This document shows, in pieces, positions 11,151 through 23,702 of a DNA stretch of 64,000 bases. Where the stretch lies: assembly GCA_007922305.1 (NCBI GenBank), contig ML677364.1, positions 19,885,326-19,949,325 on the forward strand. The letters are read 5' to 3'. Position 1 is the first letter of the stretch; each line of letters opens with the position of its first letter. The notes under the pieces were generated by a model. That model saw nothing but the letters and a program-made list of their open reading frames with translations, made no database searches and was not told the DNA's origin. The translations under genes and the position numbers were made by a program. This stretch comes from Dermatemys mawii. Its lineage: Eukaryota > Chordata > Testudines > Dermatemydidae.

Positions 11151-14100
11151 AAGCTGAAGAGTTTTAAAGGCTATACTGTCTTAACCAGGAGGCTGCCACT
11201 CTTTTAATAGTGGGTAATTTGATAGCTTTAATAGAAGTATTTTACACACATTGCTACACTTTTTAATAAGCCAAGGATAGTGTCTCAATTTCATAATGTA
11301 AAGCACTGAAATCCATGACATTGTGGAAATCTCTGAGGTGCTAGGATTGTGCATTCTATAAATGTCTGCACCTTTTCACCTTTGTGCCTGAGAAATGTTT
11401 TGACAACCCTTTTTTTGAATCATTTCAGAAATTTGATTTTGTCTTGTTGCATGGTAGAAATTACTGTTTTGGGTTGTTTTTTTTTAAAAAAAAATTAACA
11501 GTGCCTAAAAGTAAATGAGTATTGCAAAACCAGTGTCAATAGAACAGATTGCATCAGCTGGAGTTCTCTAGTGTTTTCACTACCTCATCTGAGTTAGGTG
11601 ATGAAAGAGCAGGGCAAAAATGACTGATTCTCAGTCCACTAGTTCAGCTAACTCTCAGATGTAGGGTATTTGATTTTTATTGTCTTGATCAAGATATTAA
11701 TTAATGCTTTATTTAATTCTTCTATTTATTAACTTAGAGCTCATTAATGTGGTAGCAGAGACTGTTATCGCCTTACCAGCATGACAGTTGCCTTATAAGA
11801 GCTCAACTGCAGCATAGCGAGCAGTTTTTGTACTACTGGAAACTTGCCTTAGTAACAAACAGCAATGGATATGAAAGATCCCTAGTATATCACAACTGGG
11901 AGTGACTTTTGAATTTTAGTTTTAAAATAGTGTATAGAAATTACTGTATAGGAATTAAAACCACACTAGGTGTTTGAAGAAAATTATAAGTAGGATTAAA
12001 AAGAAATCTAAAACACCTGGGAAGCGATGTTAGCTTAGGAGTTTTCTCCATCCTTTTCTACTAGCTTATCAACCAGTGGGAACAGGATATTCCAACAAAC
12101 TTGTGATTCCAACCCCTTATGAGGCTTGGTTCTGACCAAGTTGTTATGGTATTGGCGGAGTCCCTCTTGGGAACAGTCATCAGATTTTGTTAACTGAGCA
12201 CAGTCTTTGGATCCCAAATGTATCCAAGACAGCTGGATCAGGAAAGAGTCCAGGCAGTATCTTGATGTGTGAGGTACACTCCTAAGTACACTCCTGTATG
12301 AAACCCTTCCTTGGGATGTGAGACTCCACACTCCAACTGCCTTAGGCCCTAACCAGTGTTACACTTCCCAAACTTCCTGAGTCACTTGTGTGTGCTCCCC
12401 CAGAATCCCCTCTTATAGGCATTCTGGTTTATAGTTTCTATCTTCAGGGATATATGGCAGATAAAGTAAAGGAACACAGTCTTTGCACAGGAGCTTCTTA
12501 AACACATGCACATTTTACTCTTAATACAAGAGAGTTACAGATCTATGCAAAATAATAAATACCTGAATGCAATTCCCTCTTCATGTCTCACCATTGAGTG
12601 CCTGGTTTTGGTCAGTGTCCTTGGAGAAGCCAAAGCCGCTTGCTCCTGCCCCAACTCCTTCAACTAATGTCTAAAGTTTCTGGTAATGAAGTGGCTCTGT
12701 TTGCTTGGAGCCTGCTCTTAAAGCATGCTCTCTGAAACTGTGCTTCACAGAGGTGGATTAAGCGCATTGGCAGAAAATCCCCTTGTGTCGATGTAGGAAG
12801 AATCTACATGACACAGCTGCAGCGCCATAGTGGTGCCTGTGGTCTAGACATGCCTGTAGTCTCTGCCTGCTACAAAAGGGAAGTTCTGATCCAGGCTAAA
12901 AGCTACAATCATAAATGCTATTAATAAAGGAATTAATAAATTGACATATTTCCCAAACTGTATCAAGAGAAATCAAGTTCTGTTCTGTTTCAGCAGCAAT
13001 CATTAGCTGAGTATAGGTTTTTGTAGTAGTAAACTTTTTGTTTCCTTTTGACTATTTGTCCTTTTTATTCATTTTGTTTAGGCTTTCACTTTGAATTGTA
13101 TGCAGAGGTTTTCATTGTTCAGCACTTTCTCAAATTGGGTTCTTATGTCAAAACTGACCTTCATGTATAGGCCCAACATTATTTCATTGGAATTTTGTGG
13201 TAGGAAGTCATGATGTTAGGAAGCTGTATTACCTAAAAAGGGACCAGTAGAAAGAAAATGGCAGTAAGTATAACTGACTCCTTAAGATTTGTAAATATGA
13301 ACGATGGATTTTTTGGTTCTGCTTAGAAAATTAAGGGTAGGATTTCCAAGCCCTTAGTTGCAAGAATTTTGGTTTAAAAAGTCCAGTTGGGCTGACGTGC
13401 TTTTTAGTATTAATTTCATTTGCAGTTGTCTCCATATTTTTTCCATCCTGAATACTAGGAAGATATTCACCAGTGAAAGAGAGGAAATTTCCGTCACTTT
13501 AAAAAAAATTTCTGACTTTTCTAGATCAATTGAATATTGAAGGAAAAAATTAGCAGACTTATGTTCCAAGTTCTTATCTGATTTATTTTTTGTATTCTCT
13601 ACTAATAGAAACAGGTTTTTTACCCCTAATCAGACTTAATTTGGTAGGGAATATTATAGGGATATATTTGAATGGGTAATTAAGACAATGTTTTTATGTT
13701 TTAAATACAGCAATTCAGCTTCCATCCACCCATTCCATCCCCCAGTTTTGCAAAGGCTGTCTTTAGATCCTTGTACTGCTCTAATCACCATAGTAGCATG
13801 CCTACAGTGACGTTTTTAAATAGCAAGAAACTAATTTTTAGTGCGTCTTTTCAAATCTGTCAGATTAGGATGAGGTTATTGGCACTGGAATAAATTTGAC
13901 AAGAGAGTATTAGGCACTGTGGCCATTGTCACCTTTTTGGCTTGTTTTTTGAACCAGCCAGGAAGATTAGTCTTTCTCTTTTTCTCCCATCTACTTCAGG
14001 ATTTTTTTCCTTTTATTTTGTTAAACTCAATTCAAACTCCAACTTCCAGCTGATTTCTGTGTTATATTAAGGCCATTGCATGTTACTCCCTTTTCTTTCT

Positions 14101-14466
14101 TCGAATTTCTGCTTCTCTCAACCTCACTCACAGGGACCTTATGTTTCTAGGGAAGAAAGATTCCATAAACTAGATATTATGGGGTTTGTAATCTTGAGGG
14201 TGGGAGGTACTTACAGAATCAAATGCTTTGTGCTTTAATTCAGCACTGCAAATGTGAGCACCCCTGTCTGAGATAGAAAAGTTTCAAAATAAAGCCCATG
14301 TTGTGGTTTGTGTTTTTTAAGAATTCAGGGCCATGTTAGGAAGTTCCTATTTCTGACTAAAATGTGAATTTCTGAGTCACTCTGTTTACCAAGGCAAGTA
14401 ATATTTTCTCTCAGGCACTTCAAGGTGCATGCATTTTTATTTTTGAGATGTGTACTGCTAGGGCAA

Positions 14467-14508
14467 CACACATACACACACACACACCCCTACCTACCTA
14501 CCTACCTG
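14467..14508. repeat. Compound microsatellite (CA)n-(TACC)n
   Basis: A run of CA repeats with one interruption is followed directly by four to five TACC units. It is intronic, with no sign of function. Confidence 0.95.
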
Positions 14509-16248
14509 TATAGAAAGTTCAGGTTCATTAGTACTTATACCAAAAAGACAGGACAGTGTGTTCTGAGAACTGCTGCACATCTCAAATGCATTGAAATAAA
14601 AGGCTCCTTTTGAGAGCTGCAGGTGCTCAGCAGTTATGATAATCAGGTTCACTTTTATTTAGGTGTCTAAAAGTAGGTACTAGTGTTAGAAAAATTCAGC
14701 TGTGGACTAGAGGACTATTTAATATAGTTGCCACAGTCCTACCACTTTTCCAGAGACACCTTGATGAAAAAGTCCAATGCATGTTGGAGTCAACCAAAGA
14801 GGGTTGAGTATGCATCATCTTGAATGTTGGGTTATTTTGTAACATGAAACTTACACCAGGGACTCAGAACAGATGCCCTTTTATTAAATTACCCTTTTGT
14901 GATATTGTGAAAATATTTTCCATTAGTTTAAAAAATTGGAGTGTGTGTGGGGGAGCATTTTGCCTGGAATATTGGTGTAAGGGGTGTCTACTACTTGCTC
15001 TCCAGTGTTGTAGAGACATTCAGGTGAAGTGTCAGAAATGGCTTCTACAGTGTGATAAAGCATGTGAATATTTTGAGTTTCAGCTCTTGAGCTCTTCAAG
15101 AAAGCTTAAGCATTGCAGGTGCCATTTCAATTAAGTTTTCGCAGTTCCTTTGTAAATTCTGTAACTACCATTGCAATGGGCTCGTGAGCCCAGAAATAGT
15201 ATGCTTATGGTACTTGTAAGCTGTACAAATCATACCAGTAAAACCTATAATTTCCTGAGGTCTTGGATATATTTCTTCTTCATATGGACACAAGATTGTA
15301 GTCCCCTTGAATACATCATTTGAATCTTACTGAAAAGTAAGCTCTGCCCAGAAGAGCCTGTTACTCATACAATCACCACTGAGGAAACGGGCTTCAGTAA
15401 AGATAATCTGTTTAGCTGTTTTGGAGTTATATTAGAAGGAAGACTTCATTTTTTAAAGACAAAAACCAAGGAAACTCTAAGTTTTGAGATTCTAGTGCCC
15501 TTTAACTAGATATTAAGACAGGAAGTCTGGAATTATATTAAATCTAAAGCCAGGAACTCTGGAGACTTGCACGAACCTTAACTCTACCCTGTAATCCAGC
15601 CACTTACTCGTTTTACGCCAGATACCTCCTTACTTTGTCCACCTTTCTTCCTCCAGTCCACAGTCCCACTATGAGCCAGAGACTAACATTTTACAGTTTG
15701 AGATCTGACTGCTTATTCACCTCCATATGGTATGCTCCAGTTTATGCAATGAAATATGTAAGCTGGAAGCCCCACTAGTCTTTCCTCATATATCCTCTTG
15801 ATAATATCTGGAAGACTCACCTTCCATATGCATTTCAGAGAACCAGCTCTATTCTGTTCACTCGACCCATACTTCCATCCTGTGTAAAAAAAGCAGGGAA
15901 TTCCCATCACTTCAAAGAAGAGATAGGGGAGCAAATATACATGTAGGTCCTGCTTGGTAGCTTCCTAGTGCCTCCAATATGTCACTGCTAACTCTTACTT
16001 GCCCCACCTATAATTAAGTCGCTTTCAGTGATGATATAAGATGATGCTTCACCTTCTCCTCTTCCCTTAAATCTGGGTCCTGCATATTGCTGATGGCTCT
16101 CTCCAGCACTGGGCCTGAATACAAGGATTTAGGGAATACAGGGATTTAGCCTACTATGGAATTCACCTTACCACCTGTACCTATATAGGGTGAAAGGGTG
16201 GATTTAGGGTAAGTTCAGCTAAAGTCTATGTTGTTGCAATTCATATAT

Positions 16249-17386
16249 TGGGAGGATTCTGTGCCAAAAATTATGCACACAATATTTTAAAATTCTGCAT
16301 ATTTTATTTGTCAAAATAACACAATATAATCACAACAGTTTCGATTATTTTTGGTCATTTATTTCAAAATACTTGTCAGCAAGTATGTTTATAACAATAC
16401 AGATGACAAAAAAGATTCAGGAAATGTTTTTTGACAAATAGACTCATTACTAGGCATATTACTCAGGTTTGTATTAATATTTTAACTACAATACAGAGCC
16501 ATATTTGTTGCACTCCTCAGAAGCAGTGTGAAGGCGTGGAAGAGTCAGGGGTAGGGAAGTAATTGTTGGGAAGGAGCCTGGGTGTGAACTTGAAGATTGT
16601 TGAGTATGGGTGGGAAAAGTATGGAACAGGGTTTTTTGGGCATAGAGGTAGGGAGGGATTGTTAGGGAGCTTCCCTTCCCCCATGCAACCCTGTCTGACC
16701 CCTTGCCTCTCCAGTTCAGTCAGGCACATCGGCCCTTGTCCCCATGTATCCCTGCACCCCCTTAGCCAGCCCTTTCCCCCATGTGTCTCTGCACCCTCCT
16801 ACATCCATGTTGTCTTTGAACCCCTCCCATCCATATTGTCTGTGCCCCCACTCAGCAATCCCCTTTTTCCCCGATGTGGCCCTGCACACTTTCCCCCATC
16901 CCCATGTGGCCCTGAACTCCCTCGCCTCTTTCCCTATGTGTCTCTGTGCCCCCATTCAGCCACTTCATTCCCCCATGTGGTCCTATACCCTCTCCCCCAT
17001 CCCCTTGTGGCCCAGCACCTCCCTCTCCCTTATGGCCCTGTGCCTCCACTCCTATTCAGCTCCTGCCTCAGTCTGTCCTCCACTATTAGCCCTTATGAGC
17101 CCCTGTCTGTGACCCCTCCAGGAGCCCCATGTGCCCCTTTGTCTGTCGGTTGCCACATATCCCCTCTCTTCTAACCTGGCTGGACAGGTGTGTGAAGAAG
17201 GCACTATACTTCTTTCTGTTCTCTGTGGTAGCTGGGGCTGGCCGGTGATTGGCTGCTCTGTTCTAGTGCCACAGTGCCCTCTGGTGGGCAACATTTTCTG
17301 GCAGAAGTTATTTTCTGCAGAGAAAAAATATGCATGGCATGTTAATTATGTGCGTGCACAATGAGACAAAATTCCCCCAGGAGTAA
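16249..17386. mobile_element. Probable hAT-like element with pyrimidine-rich interior
   Basis: The left end (GGGAGGATTCTGTGCC, then TTATGCACA) and the reverse complement of the right end (GGGGGAATTTTGTCTC, then TGCACGCACATAATT) form imperfect terminal inverted repeats. The flanks share tatat, but no clean 8-bp TSD is visible. The first 250 bases are AT-rich. The centre holds the minisatellite at 16740-17110. The 203-aa and 122-aa open frames here are chance readings of that repeat. Confidence 0.45.
16740..17110. repeat. Degenerate pyrimidine-rich minisatellite
   Basis: Units of roughly 35-60 bp repeat the pattern CCCCATGTG(G/T)CCCTG followed by a CCCCC-rich spacer, seen about nine times with heavy divergence. 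Overlapping open frames on both strands arise from the low stop-codon density, not from coding selection. Confidence 0.6.
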
Positions 17387-19722
17387 TATATGCACAAGAG
17401 TACATTTAAATGTGGTATGGTAACTGGTGAAAATCTCTAGCTTGAAGGTGGATGATGGGCAGAGGCCTGAGACTCATTTGTTATTGATGTTAGAAACTTA
17501 ATTGCAAATTTAGTTTCTAGGATTTTGAAACAATAACATTCTCTTTAAAGATAGTATCTCAAGCTTTATTAGACGTAAAATATCAGCTTTAATGTTTAAC
17601 AGCTTCAAGTATCCATTTATTAAGTCAGTAACCATTACAGCCAAACCCCACTTGGTTATCTTTATAAGATTAACAATTTTTCCTTCATTTCACCTAGACT
17701 TAAGAATTCATTTCCCACTAAATTACTTTTGTGTTTGAGAGGCATAGCTGCTAAAAGTAAGGATGAACACATCTTGGAATTTTTCATAACTAAAATTATT
17801 GTGGAGAAAAAAAAAATTTGTATTTGTCTAGATAATTAACTTCAAACTCTGCCTTTTGAGCTATGTTGGAGGAAACCAATGTCCCATTAATTGACAAACA
17901 GGCATTTTTGCACAAACTAATATTATCATTAGGGGTGTGATACAATAAAATGTACTGCCATAGAAGACTGACTAGAAGGTGCCTTATTTCTAAGTTAGAG
18001 ATCTGTGTACAGAAATGACATGGTCAGGTTTGCCAAATGGGATTCATTTACTATGTAACTTATAGAAGCTTGCATACATCTCATTATTTTTAACCTTGAC
18101 CAGGTGCAAACTTCATCCTGGATAGTGCTAACTGTGCCATTGTAACTTTGCGTTTTATAATTCTTTCCTCCTATGTAGGTGATATTTTACAAATTTTTCC
18201 TTAAGTTTTTTATGCTAATGATCTCTTTACTGAAAGAGATTTAAATATTTTGTATGTACAATAAAAATGTGTGTGATAGGGAACAATATTTCTTTCAACT
18301 TCCCTTTAAAGTGTAGATTGGGAAGGAATAACTGGTACATAGTTTTAGTTCTTGGCAATCATGCTGACAGCTGGTGGAGAGGTGGACCAAGTCATACAGG
18401 AAAAAGAGCATGCCAAGTTCTAACACAGAACACCCATAAATTCATTTGACACTGGAAGAAAAAAATTGTCCAAAAAGAGAGTATGTAATTGAAAAGCCTT
18501 ATGTTATGCATCTGTGTATATTATGGATTTTGCAGGACTACACAGATTACTAATCAGTTTTATGAAATGCCAGTTAGAAGCTACCACATCAGATTTGCAT
18601 TTGCTTTAGTTGTGCAATGGTTTAGTTATGCTCATGAGCTGTTCACGTTGACTTGATGTCATTTTACCCTAGTTTACCTTGATTTCAAAAGAATCATTGA
18701 GATTTGAGTCTTGTTTTACATGTATTACATTTAACCCAGGCCGTGAAATAGGTAAAAGAACACTTTTTTGTATAAATGTCAGTCTTAGTGAGCTTTGTAT
18801 TTGCTTCCCGTTTAAAATTTTTAATACATTGAGAATCTGTTTAGAGTTCTGTTCAGTGATTTACAAAGTTTGATCTGTTTTAGTGTACGAAGCATCATCT
18901 TTTAGTTTTAAAAGCACAAGATAAGAAATTTGTGTATATATAAGCCATTTAATTACAAGTGAAGTAGAAGACATAATTTACGGCAGTAGCTACAGAAGTA
19001 CTTACTTACTCAGTAGTTCAGATAAGTTGAAGGAACATTTCCATTTATTCCTTTATATTCAGAAGTTTAACTCTAGCCAACATTTGCTCCTAACTGCAAA
19101 TTGGTCTAAAAGATATTGGTTCAAGACTGACATTGGGTATCTTGTTTAAGTTGGGAAATTGGCTCACTTAAGATTATATTACCTACTGAAGAATAAAGGT
19201 ATCCTAAAATTTGCTTCTATTAGTTATGCGACAGCTAGTGCTGGTTGGCAAGGATGGGATAGTTTTGGGTAAGTCTTTCTAGGCAGTCTTGTTACTGGAC
19301 CTAAACCTGTCAGAAATCATCATCCAGTGGCATTATTCAGAGGTTTTATCAAGTTTTTTACCAAGCCACCATGACACAGTTCAGAGGCGGTACCATCTAG
19401 GGATCAGAACAGGGGATTGAAAGTGAAGATTTCTTCTTTTAGTAGTATCCCTATGGGTGCTTTAGTTTAGATGTCTGTCTTCCTGCACCTTTAGTCCAAG
19501 AATTTAGGTAGCAGTGTGCGTTCTGCCTCCACAGGCACTTTCCCTCTCTTATGGTCTGCCTCAAGGCTATCTTGTGCTGCATGAGTGAACCACCCTCCAT
19601 TTCTTCTCAAACTCCCTTGGCCTGAGACAGAGCAGTTTACTTACTTACCTCTCTTTATACTTGACAATGTTTAGTTTATAGTTCTTCTTAGAGTTTCTGG
19701 TGCTTTTGTAGTACCTCTAAAG

Positions 19723-19860
19723 CAGTGGCTCTCAACCTTTCCAAATTATTGTACTCCTTTCTGATTTGTCGTGTACCTCTAAGTTTCACCTCAGTTAAAA
19801 ACCACTTGCTTACACAATCAGACATAAAAATGCAGAAGTCTTGCAGCACAGTTATTGCCT
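19723..19860. mobile_element. Truncated hAT left end
   Basis: It starts CAGTGGCTCTCAACCTTTCC and continues with GTACTCCTTTCTGATTTG and a CACCTCAGTTAAAAACCAC block, like a common hAT family. No right end or TSD was found, so the copy is truncated. Confidence 0.55.
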
Positions 19861-20167
19861 TTTCAATCTTCCTGAACTGCTACATACCTCCTAGTTTTCC
19901 ATGTTCCTATGATTTCAGGATCATTAATGACTGCTTGATTCCTGACCAGAATTGCGGGGTGCTTTGGTGTGTGTTTGTATTGATTTGTTGATATCCTTGG
20001 AGGTAGACAGTTGGCAGATACTGACTTAGACTTTCTGCCCCAGACTCAGAACCTGTCTGTCTCTCTTTAAAAGGCTGGTCTAGTTACTTGTTAGCATAGC
20101 ATTTTTTTAATATGAAAAACATATTTGATATCAAGCATTGCAACCTTAACTGTTCTTCTTGTTTCAG

Positions 20168-20208
20168 ACCGACACAAGTATTGGCCTCACCTCATATCAA
20201 CAGAAAAG
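20168..20208 (+). CDS. TMEM131: TMEM131 exon 3 (41 nt)
   Basis: This 41-nt micro-exon lies between a tttcag acceptor and a gtaagg donor. It reads TDTSIGLTSYQQK plus two bases (AG) of a serine codon completed by exon 4. The sequence continues directly from exon 2 (...GGLLQ) and matches the TMEM131 segment before the ISLYRGNCRP motif. It starts in phase 0 and ends two bases into a codon. It sits alone between introns of 15.3 and 26.1 kb, so inclusion must rely on exon definition over a very short target. Skipping it would shift the frame. Confidence 0.93.
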
Positions 20209-20624
20209 GTAAGGTGTTTTCCAGAGTAAGATGTTCACTTTTAACAAATTCCTCACTAGGGAATTTGTGATTCTTGATGTAAAAAAAAAAAAGATTGTTA
20301 TTGTACAAGTCATTGTTAGAAAGATGGCTTAAATCCAAGTATTGTAATCTTTCATTTAGTAATCTGTTCAAATTTCATGTCTGCTATATATGTCAGTTAT
20401 AGAAATTTTAGTTGGCTAATGTTTAAATACTAAACATTCTAATGTGTAGTAAACAACCTATTACTGAGCATCTCACTTCATGTATTTGGAAGAAGTGAGA
20501 AGGAAAACAGCTTTTTTACCAATGAAAAACAGTTCAGTTAAGTCAGTTTTCTGTTGTGTAAGTGAACACCTCAGCCATTAGGAGATTCCTCACAAAGGAA
20601 GAAAAAAGTAACAGCACATAATAG

Positions 20625-20800
20625 GTTTCAGAGTAACAGTCGTGTTAGTCTGTATCCGTAAAAAGAACAGGAGTACATGTGGCACCTTAGAGACTAACAA
20701 ATTTATTTCAGCATAAGCTTTCGTAGGCTATAGCCCACTACAAGCTTATGCTGAAACAAATTTGTTAGTCTCTGAGGTGCCACAAGTACTCCTGTTCTCC
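20625..20800. repeat. Penelope-type terminal repeat in foldback arrangement
   Basis: The 20625-20720 part is related to the tail of the Penelope fragment at 7285 (GGCACCTTAGAGACTAACAAA, then CATAAGCTTTCG). It is followed after about 21 bases by an inverted copy at 20742-20799. The arms (20665-20720 and 20742-20799) pair almost throughout, giving a hairpin of about 55 bp per arm. GAAAGCTTATGC blocks from the hammerhead-like region lie at the hairpin tip. Confidence 0.7.
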
Positions 20801-21170
20801 TTACCACGTAATAGTCTCATTAACATGGAAAATTTAGGCTGAATATCTTTGGAAAATGTCTTAACAATTAGATTTCTTAGCTTGGGGAATAAAGTGGCAG
20901 AAGCCCAGTAGCTTAGGACTCTTGCAGCTAGACTGAGCAAAAGACCAATGTATATCAGGGAACAATCCTCTACAGCAGAGATGGGGCTTAACTGATTTTG
21001 CCTGTAGATTATGTTCTGTTAAATGTGACCTAGCAAGTAAAAGAGGTGTAGTCCCTTTGTTTGCTGTTGTACGAAGATTAAAAGCCTGAAACTTTTTAAA
21101 GTTTTTTTTCCTTATCAGTCCTGCTTTTTAATGACTCTATGGATTACTGGAGAACTTTGTACAACTATGA

Positions 21171-21418
21171 CAGGGGTAGGCAACCAGTCATGGCCACTGG
21201 TCTGGGGGAACTCTGCATTTTATTTTAATTTTTTTTTAATGAAGCTTCTTAAACATTTTAAAAACCTTATTTACTTTACATACAGCAATAGTTTAGTTAT
21301 ATTAAATACTTAGAGACCTTCTAAAAACATTAAAATGTATTACTGGCACACAAAACCTTAAATTAGAGGGAATAAATGAAGACTTGGCACACCACTTCCG
21401 AAAAGTTGCCGATCCCTG
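21171..21418. mobile_element. Non-autonomous hAT element (CAGGGGTAGGCAACC family)
   Basis: Left end CAGGGGTAGGCAACC, right end GTTGCCGATCCCTG, with TSDs aactatga (21163-21170) and aactataa (21419-21426), 7 of 8 identical. Internal landmarks are AATGAAGCTTCTTAAACATTT and a GGCACACCACTTC block. Related copies lie at 39877-40252, 52301-52611 and, fused, at 55016. Confidence 0.85.
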
Positions 21419-22091
21419 AACTATAACATCAGAGAATCAAAGCAAGTGAAATGTGATTTATTGCAAAAAAAAAAAAAAAAAAAAGTGGCTTATTCAAGCT
21501 ATTAAATTTTAATACTTTTTTAATGTTTGAGAAACATTCAAGAGGAAAAAAGGCGTCGTCAAAGATTCAGCATCACTGCTCCTTTCCTTACCTCTTAAAG
21601 GCTCAGAAAGTAGAGTCCAACCCATCTTTGACTTTTGATGATTTTTTTCCCCAGTAAAACCAGAATGATATCCTTTAAGAGGTTGGAGAAGTAATAATAA
21701 TAAAAACGTGGAGGACTTTTTGGGTGGGGTTGGTGGAATTACTTACATTTTTTTATGCATTGTGCCTTTTGTGTGTTCTGATTCTTTTTTTATAGGTGTA
21801 TATTTGACTTTAGAACAGTGGACAACATAAATCGAGAAAAGGACAGTGCACATTCCATAAAGCTTCCAAAAGGGGAAGTGTGTGTTATAATTTTGTTTTA
21901 AGTAGTGCTCATAAATAAATTACATAAATCTTCACATATATTTTGCTGTACAAAATTACCATAGCAACTGCCATACACCTGGATTGTGGGCTGTAGGATT
22001 GTATTGTTCTGACTCAAGTTCTATTCTTTCAAAGAAGCTTATATGCATGTCTTGTCCATCTTTATATTTTAAAAGTTGTATCGTTGGCACT

Positions 22092-22410
22092 ACAAGGAAA
22101 TTAACGGTATTTTGGGTTGTATAAGTAGAGGCATTGCCAGCAGATCAAGGGCCGTGATCATTCCCCTCTATTTGGCATTGAGGCCTCCTCTGGAATACTG
22201 TGGCCAATTTTGGGCCCCACTGTACAAGAAGGATGTGGAAAAATTGGAAAGAGTCCAGCAGAGGGCAACAAAAATGATTAGGGGCTGGAGCACATGACTT
22301 ATGAGGAGAGGCTGATGGACCTGGGGTTGTTTAGTCTGCAGAAGGGAAGAATGAAGGGGGGATTTGATAGTTGCTTTCAACTACCTGAAAGAGGGTTCCA
22401 GAGAAGATGG
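22092..22410 (+). mobile_element. CR1 LINE, C-terminal RT part (left half of a split copy)
   Basis: A frame at 22103-22297 encodes the end of the CR1 reverse transcriptase, including [10 protein letters not shown] and [13 protein letters not shown], both highly characteristic of CR1. Frameshifts and substitutions show it is dead. The sequence breaks at GGATCTAGAC (22418) and resumes at 25220, so both parts belong to one insertion interrupted by the composite hAT. Confidence 0.9.
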
Positions 22411-22418
22411 ATCTAGAC

Positions 22419-22729
22419 CAGTGGTTCTCAAACTGGGGGTCACGAACCCCCCGGGAGTTGCGGGCCGATTCCAGGGTGGTCGCGAGCTGCTGATGCCTTC
22501 GGCGGTATTTCAGCGGAAGCTCCAAACATGCGAGTGAGTCTGCCGAAAAACTGCCAAAGTGCAAGCTTCTGCTATCAGCGACATTTCGGCGGACACAGAG
22601 ACGAACACTGCGTGTCCACCGAAATGCCGCCGAAACTGGAAGAGTTCATTTCGGCGGACATACCCGTGGTGTGAGAGGACACGGCAGAGCAAAAAGGGGT
22701 CACCGAACTAACAAGTTTGAGACCCACTC
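22419..22729. mobile_element. hAT element, left copy of the composite
   Basis: A 311-bp non-autonomous hAT with ends CAGTGGTTCTCAAACTGG and AGTTTGAGACCCACTC. Its left flank is atctagac (22411-22418) and its right flank is atatacat (22730-22737), so this copy alone has no matching TSD. The interior is rich in CG-containing TTTCGGCGGA blocks and is homologous to 24921-25219 in the same orientation. Confidence 0.85.
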
Positions 22730-23702
22730 ATATACATGAACATGAAGTGAACCTCTTCCTACTTCTGATTTTGCAGTCCCTGTTTAGAAGGTAAGAGCCT
22801 CTGAGAGGTTTGGAACCTGTTCAGACTGATCCACTTGGTGCTGGCTCAGTTCTAGGCACAGAAATTGCAATGTTAGGGTGGCAGAATTTGATTTCCTACC
22901 AAGGACTTTGTCCCTAAGAATCACTGGGGACACTGGGGTTTGTCCTTTTTGTTTTCCCTTTTCCTCCCTCCTTTCTCTTTTTCCTCTTGCTTTTTTCCCC
23001 TTTTTTTCTGTTTCTATCCCTCCACCAAAAAGGTATGTGTGTGTCTGGGGAGGATGGTGGTTCTCATTGTGGGAGGCCCTCACAATGAGGTGGGGTTGGA
23101 ATAGTGCTGTGAGAGTGACTTCCTCCGGTGGTGACCTCGGCCATCCTTTGGGACATCTGATGAGAGCCCTCAGTGCCCATTAGTCAGAGTCTCCATGCTG
23201 ATTGGCCAAGTAGGGAGCTATTGACAGGAAGGACTCTGGTCCTTTTGTTCTCTTTGTACATCTTGCATGTAAGTCATAACCAATCAGGTATTTGATTAAT
23301 ATTGCTGCTTCTCTCCAATAATTGTCTAGAATCAACAACTGTTCAGAATGTTCTAGGTTTTCTAAAATACTTGCTGACTAATGACTAGGAACAATTGTTG
23401 GTCTGTAGCTCATTTGAGAGCACTTTTTATTCTGACCAGTCAGTGTGTCCAAAAAGGCTGGCTGGGGGGCAGGACATCAGTCTTGCAGGGGTGGGGTGGG
23501 TGTGGCAGTGACATCACAAAGGTCTTTTGCAGGACCTCAGCCTATTGGGCAAAAGTGTTTGGGAGGCGGTGACCTCACAGAGACACCCTGGGTCAGGACA
23601 CAGGGCAGGGGCAGCATCAGAGACCCCCCCCCCCCCGTGGCTTTGCTGCAGCAAGTCTCCATCTCAAGGTTTCTCCTGGAGGACTGAGTGAGAATTGGGA
23701 TT
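22730..23702. repeat. Tandem unit A inside the composite hAT
   Basis: This 973-bp segment is the first of two related head-to-tail units. Shared blocks with unit B include CTGTTTAGAAGGTAAGAGCC (22782 on versus 23783 on) and GACATCACAAAGG followed by CTCAGCCTATTGGGC (23508 on versus 24706 on). I do not recognise the unit, and its open frames look non-coding. Confidence 0.7.

Larger units (their letters stand above)
4864..20167 (+). other. TMEM131: TMEM131 intron 2
   Basis: This 15.3-kb intron runs from donor gtaaac to acceptor tttcag. It holds a truncated hAT end (7153-7284), a Penelope-like fragment (7285-7920), a DIRS/gypsy-like remnant with a nested MITE (9554-11150), a microsatellite (14467-14508), a hAT-like element with a minisatellite (16249-17386) and a truncated hAT end (19723-19860). 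I could not assign anything in 4864-7150, 7921-9553, 11151-14460, 14510-16240, 17390-19720 or 19861-20160. Short fragments near 5880-6160 and 12760-12850 look like decayed MITEs, but no ends could be defined. Confidence 0.85.

Noticed and set aside
16563..17174. 203-aa open frame
   Set aside because: It reads through a pyrimidine-rich minisatellite, and the repeats explain the lack of stops.
21465..21484. Poly-A run, considered as the tail of a processed pseudogene
   Set aside because: No coding remnant upstream and no flanking TSD were seen.
21797..21900. Exon-like segment after a tttttttatag acceptor
   Set aside because: It has stops in the needed frame and no similarity to TMEM131, and exon 3 already joins exon 4 in phase.
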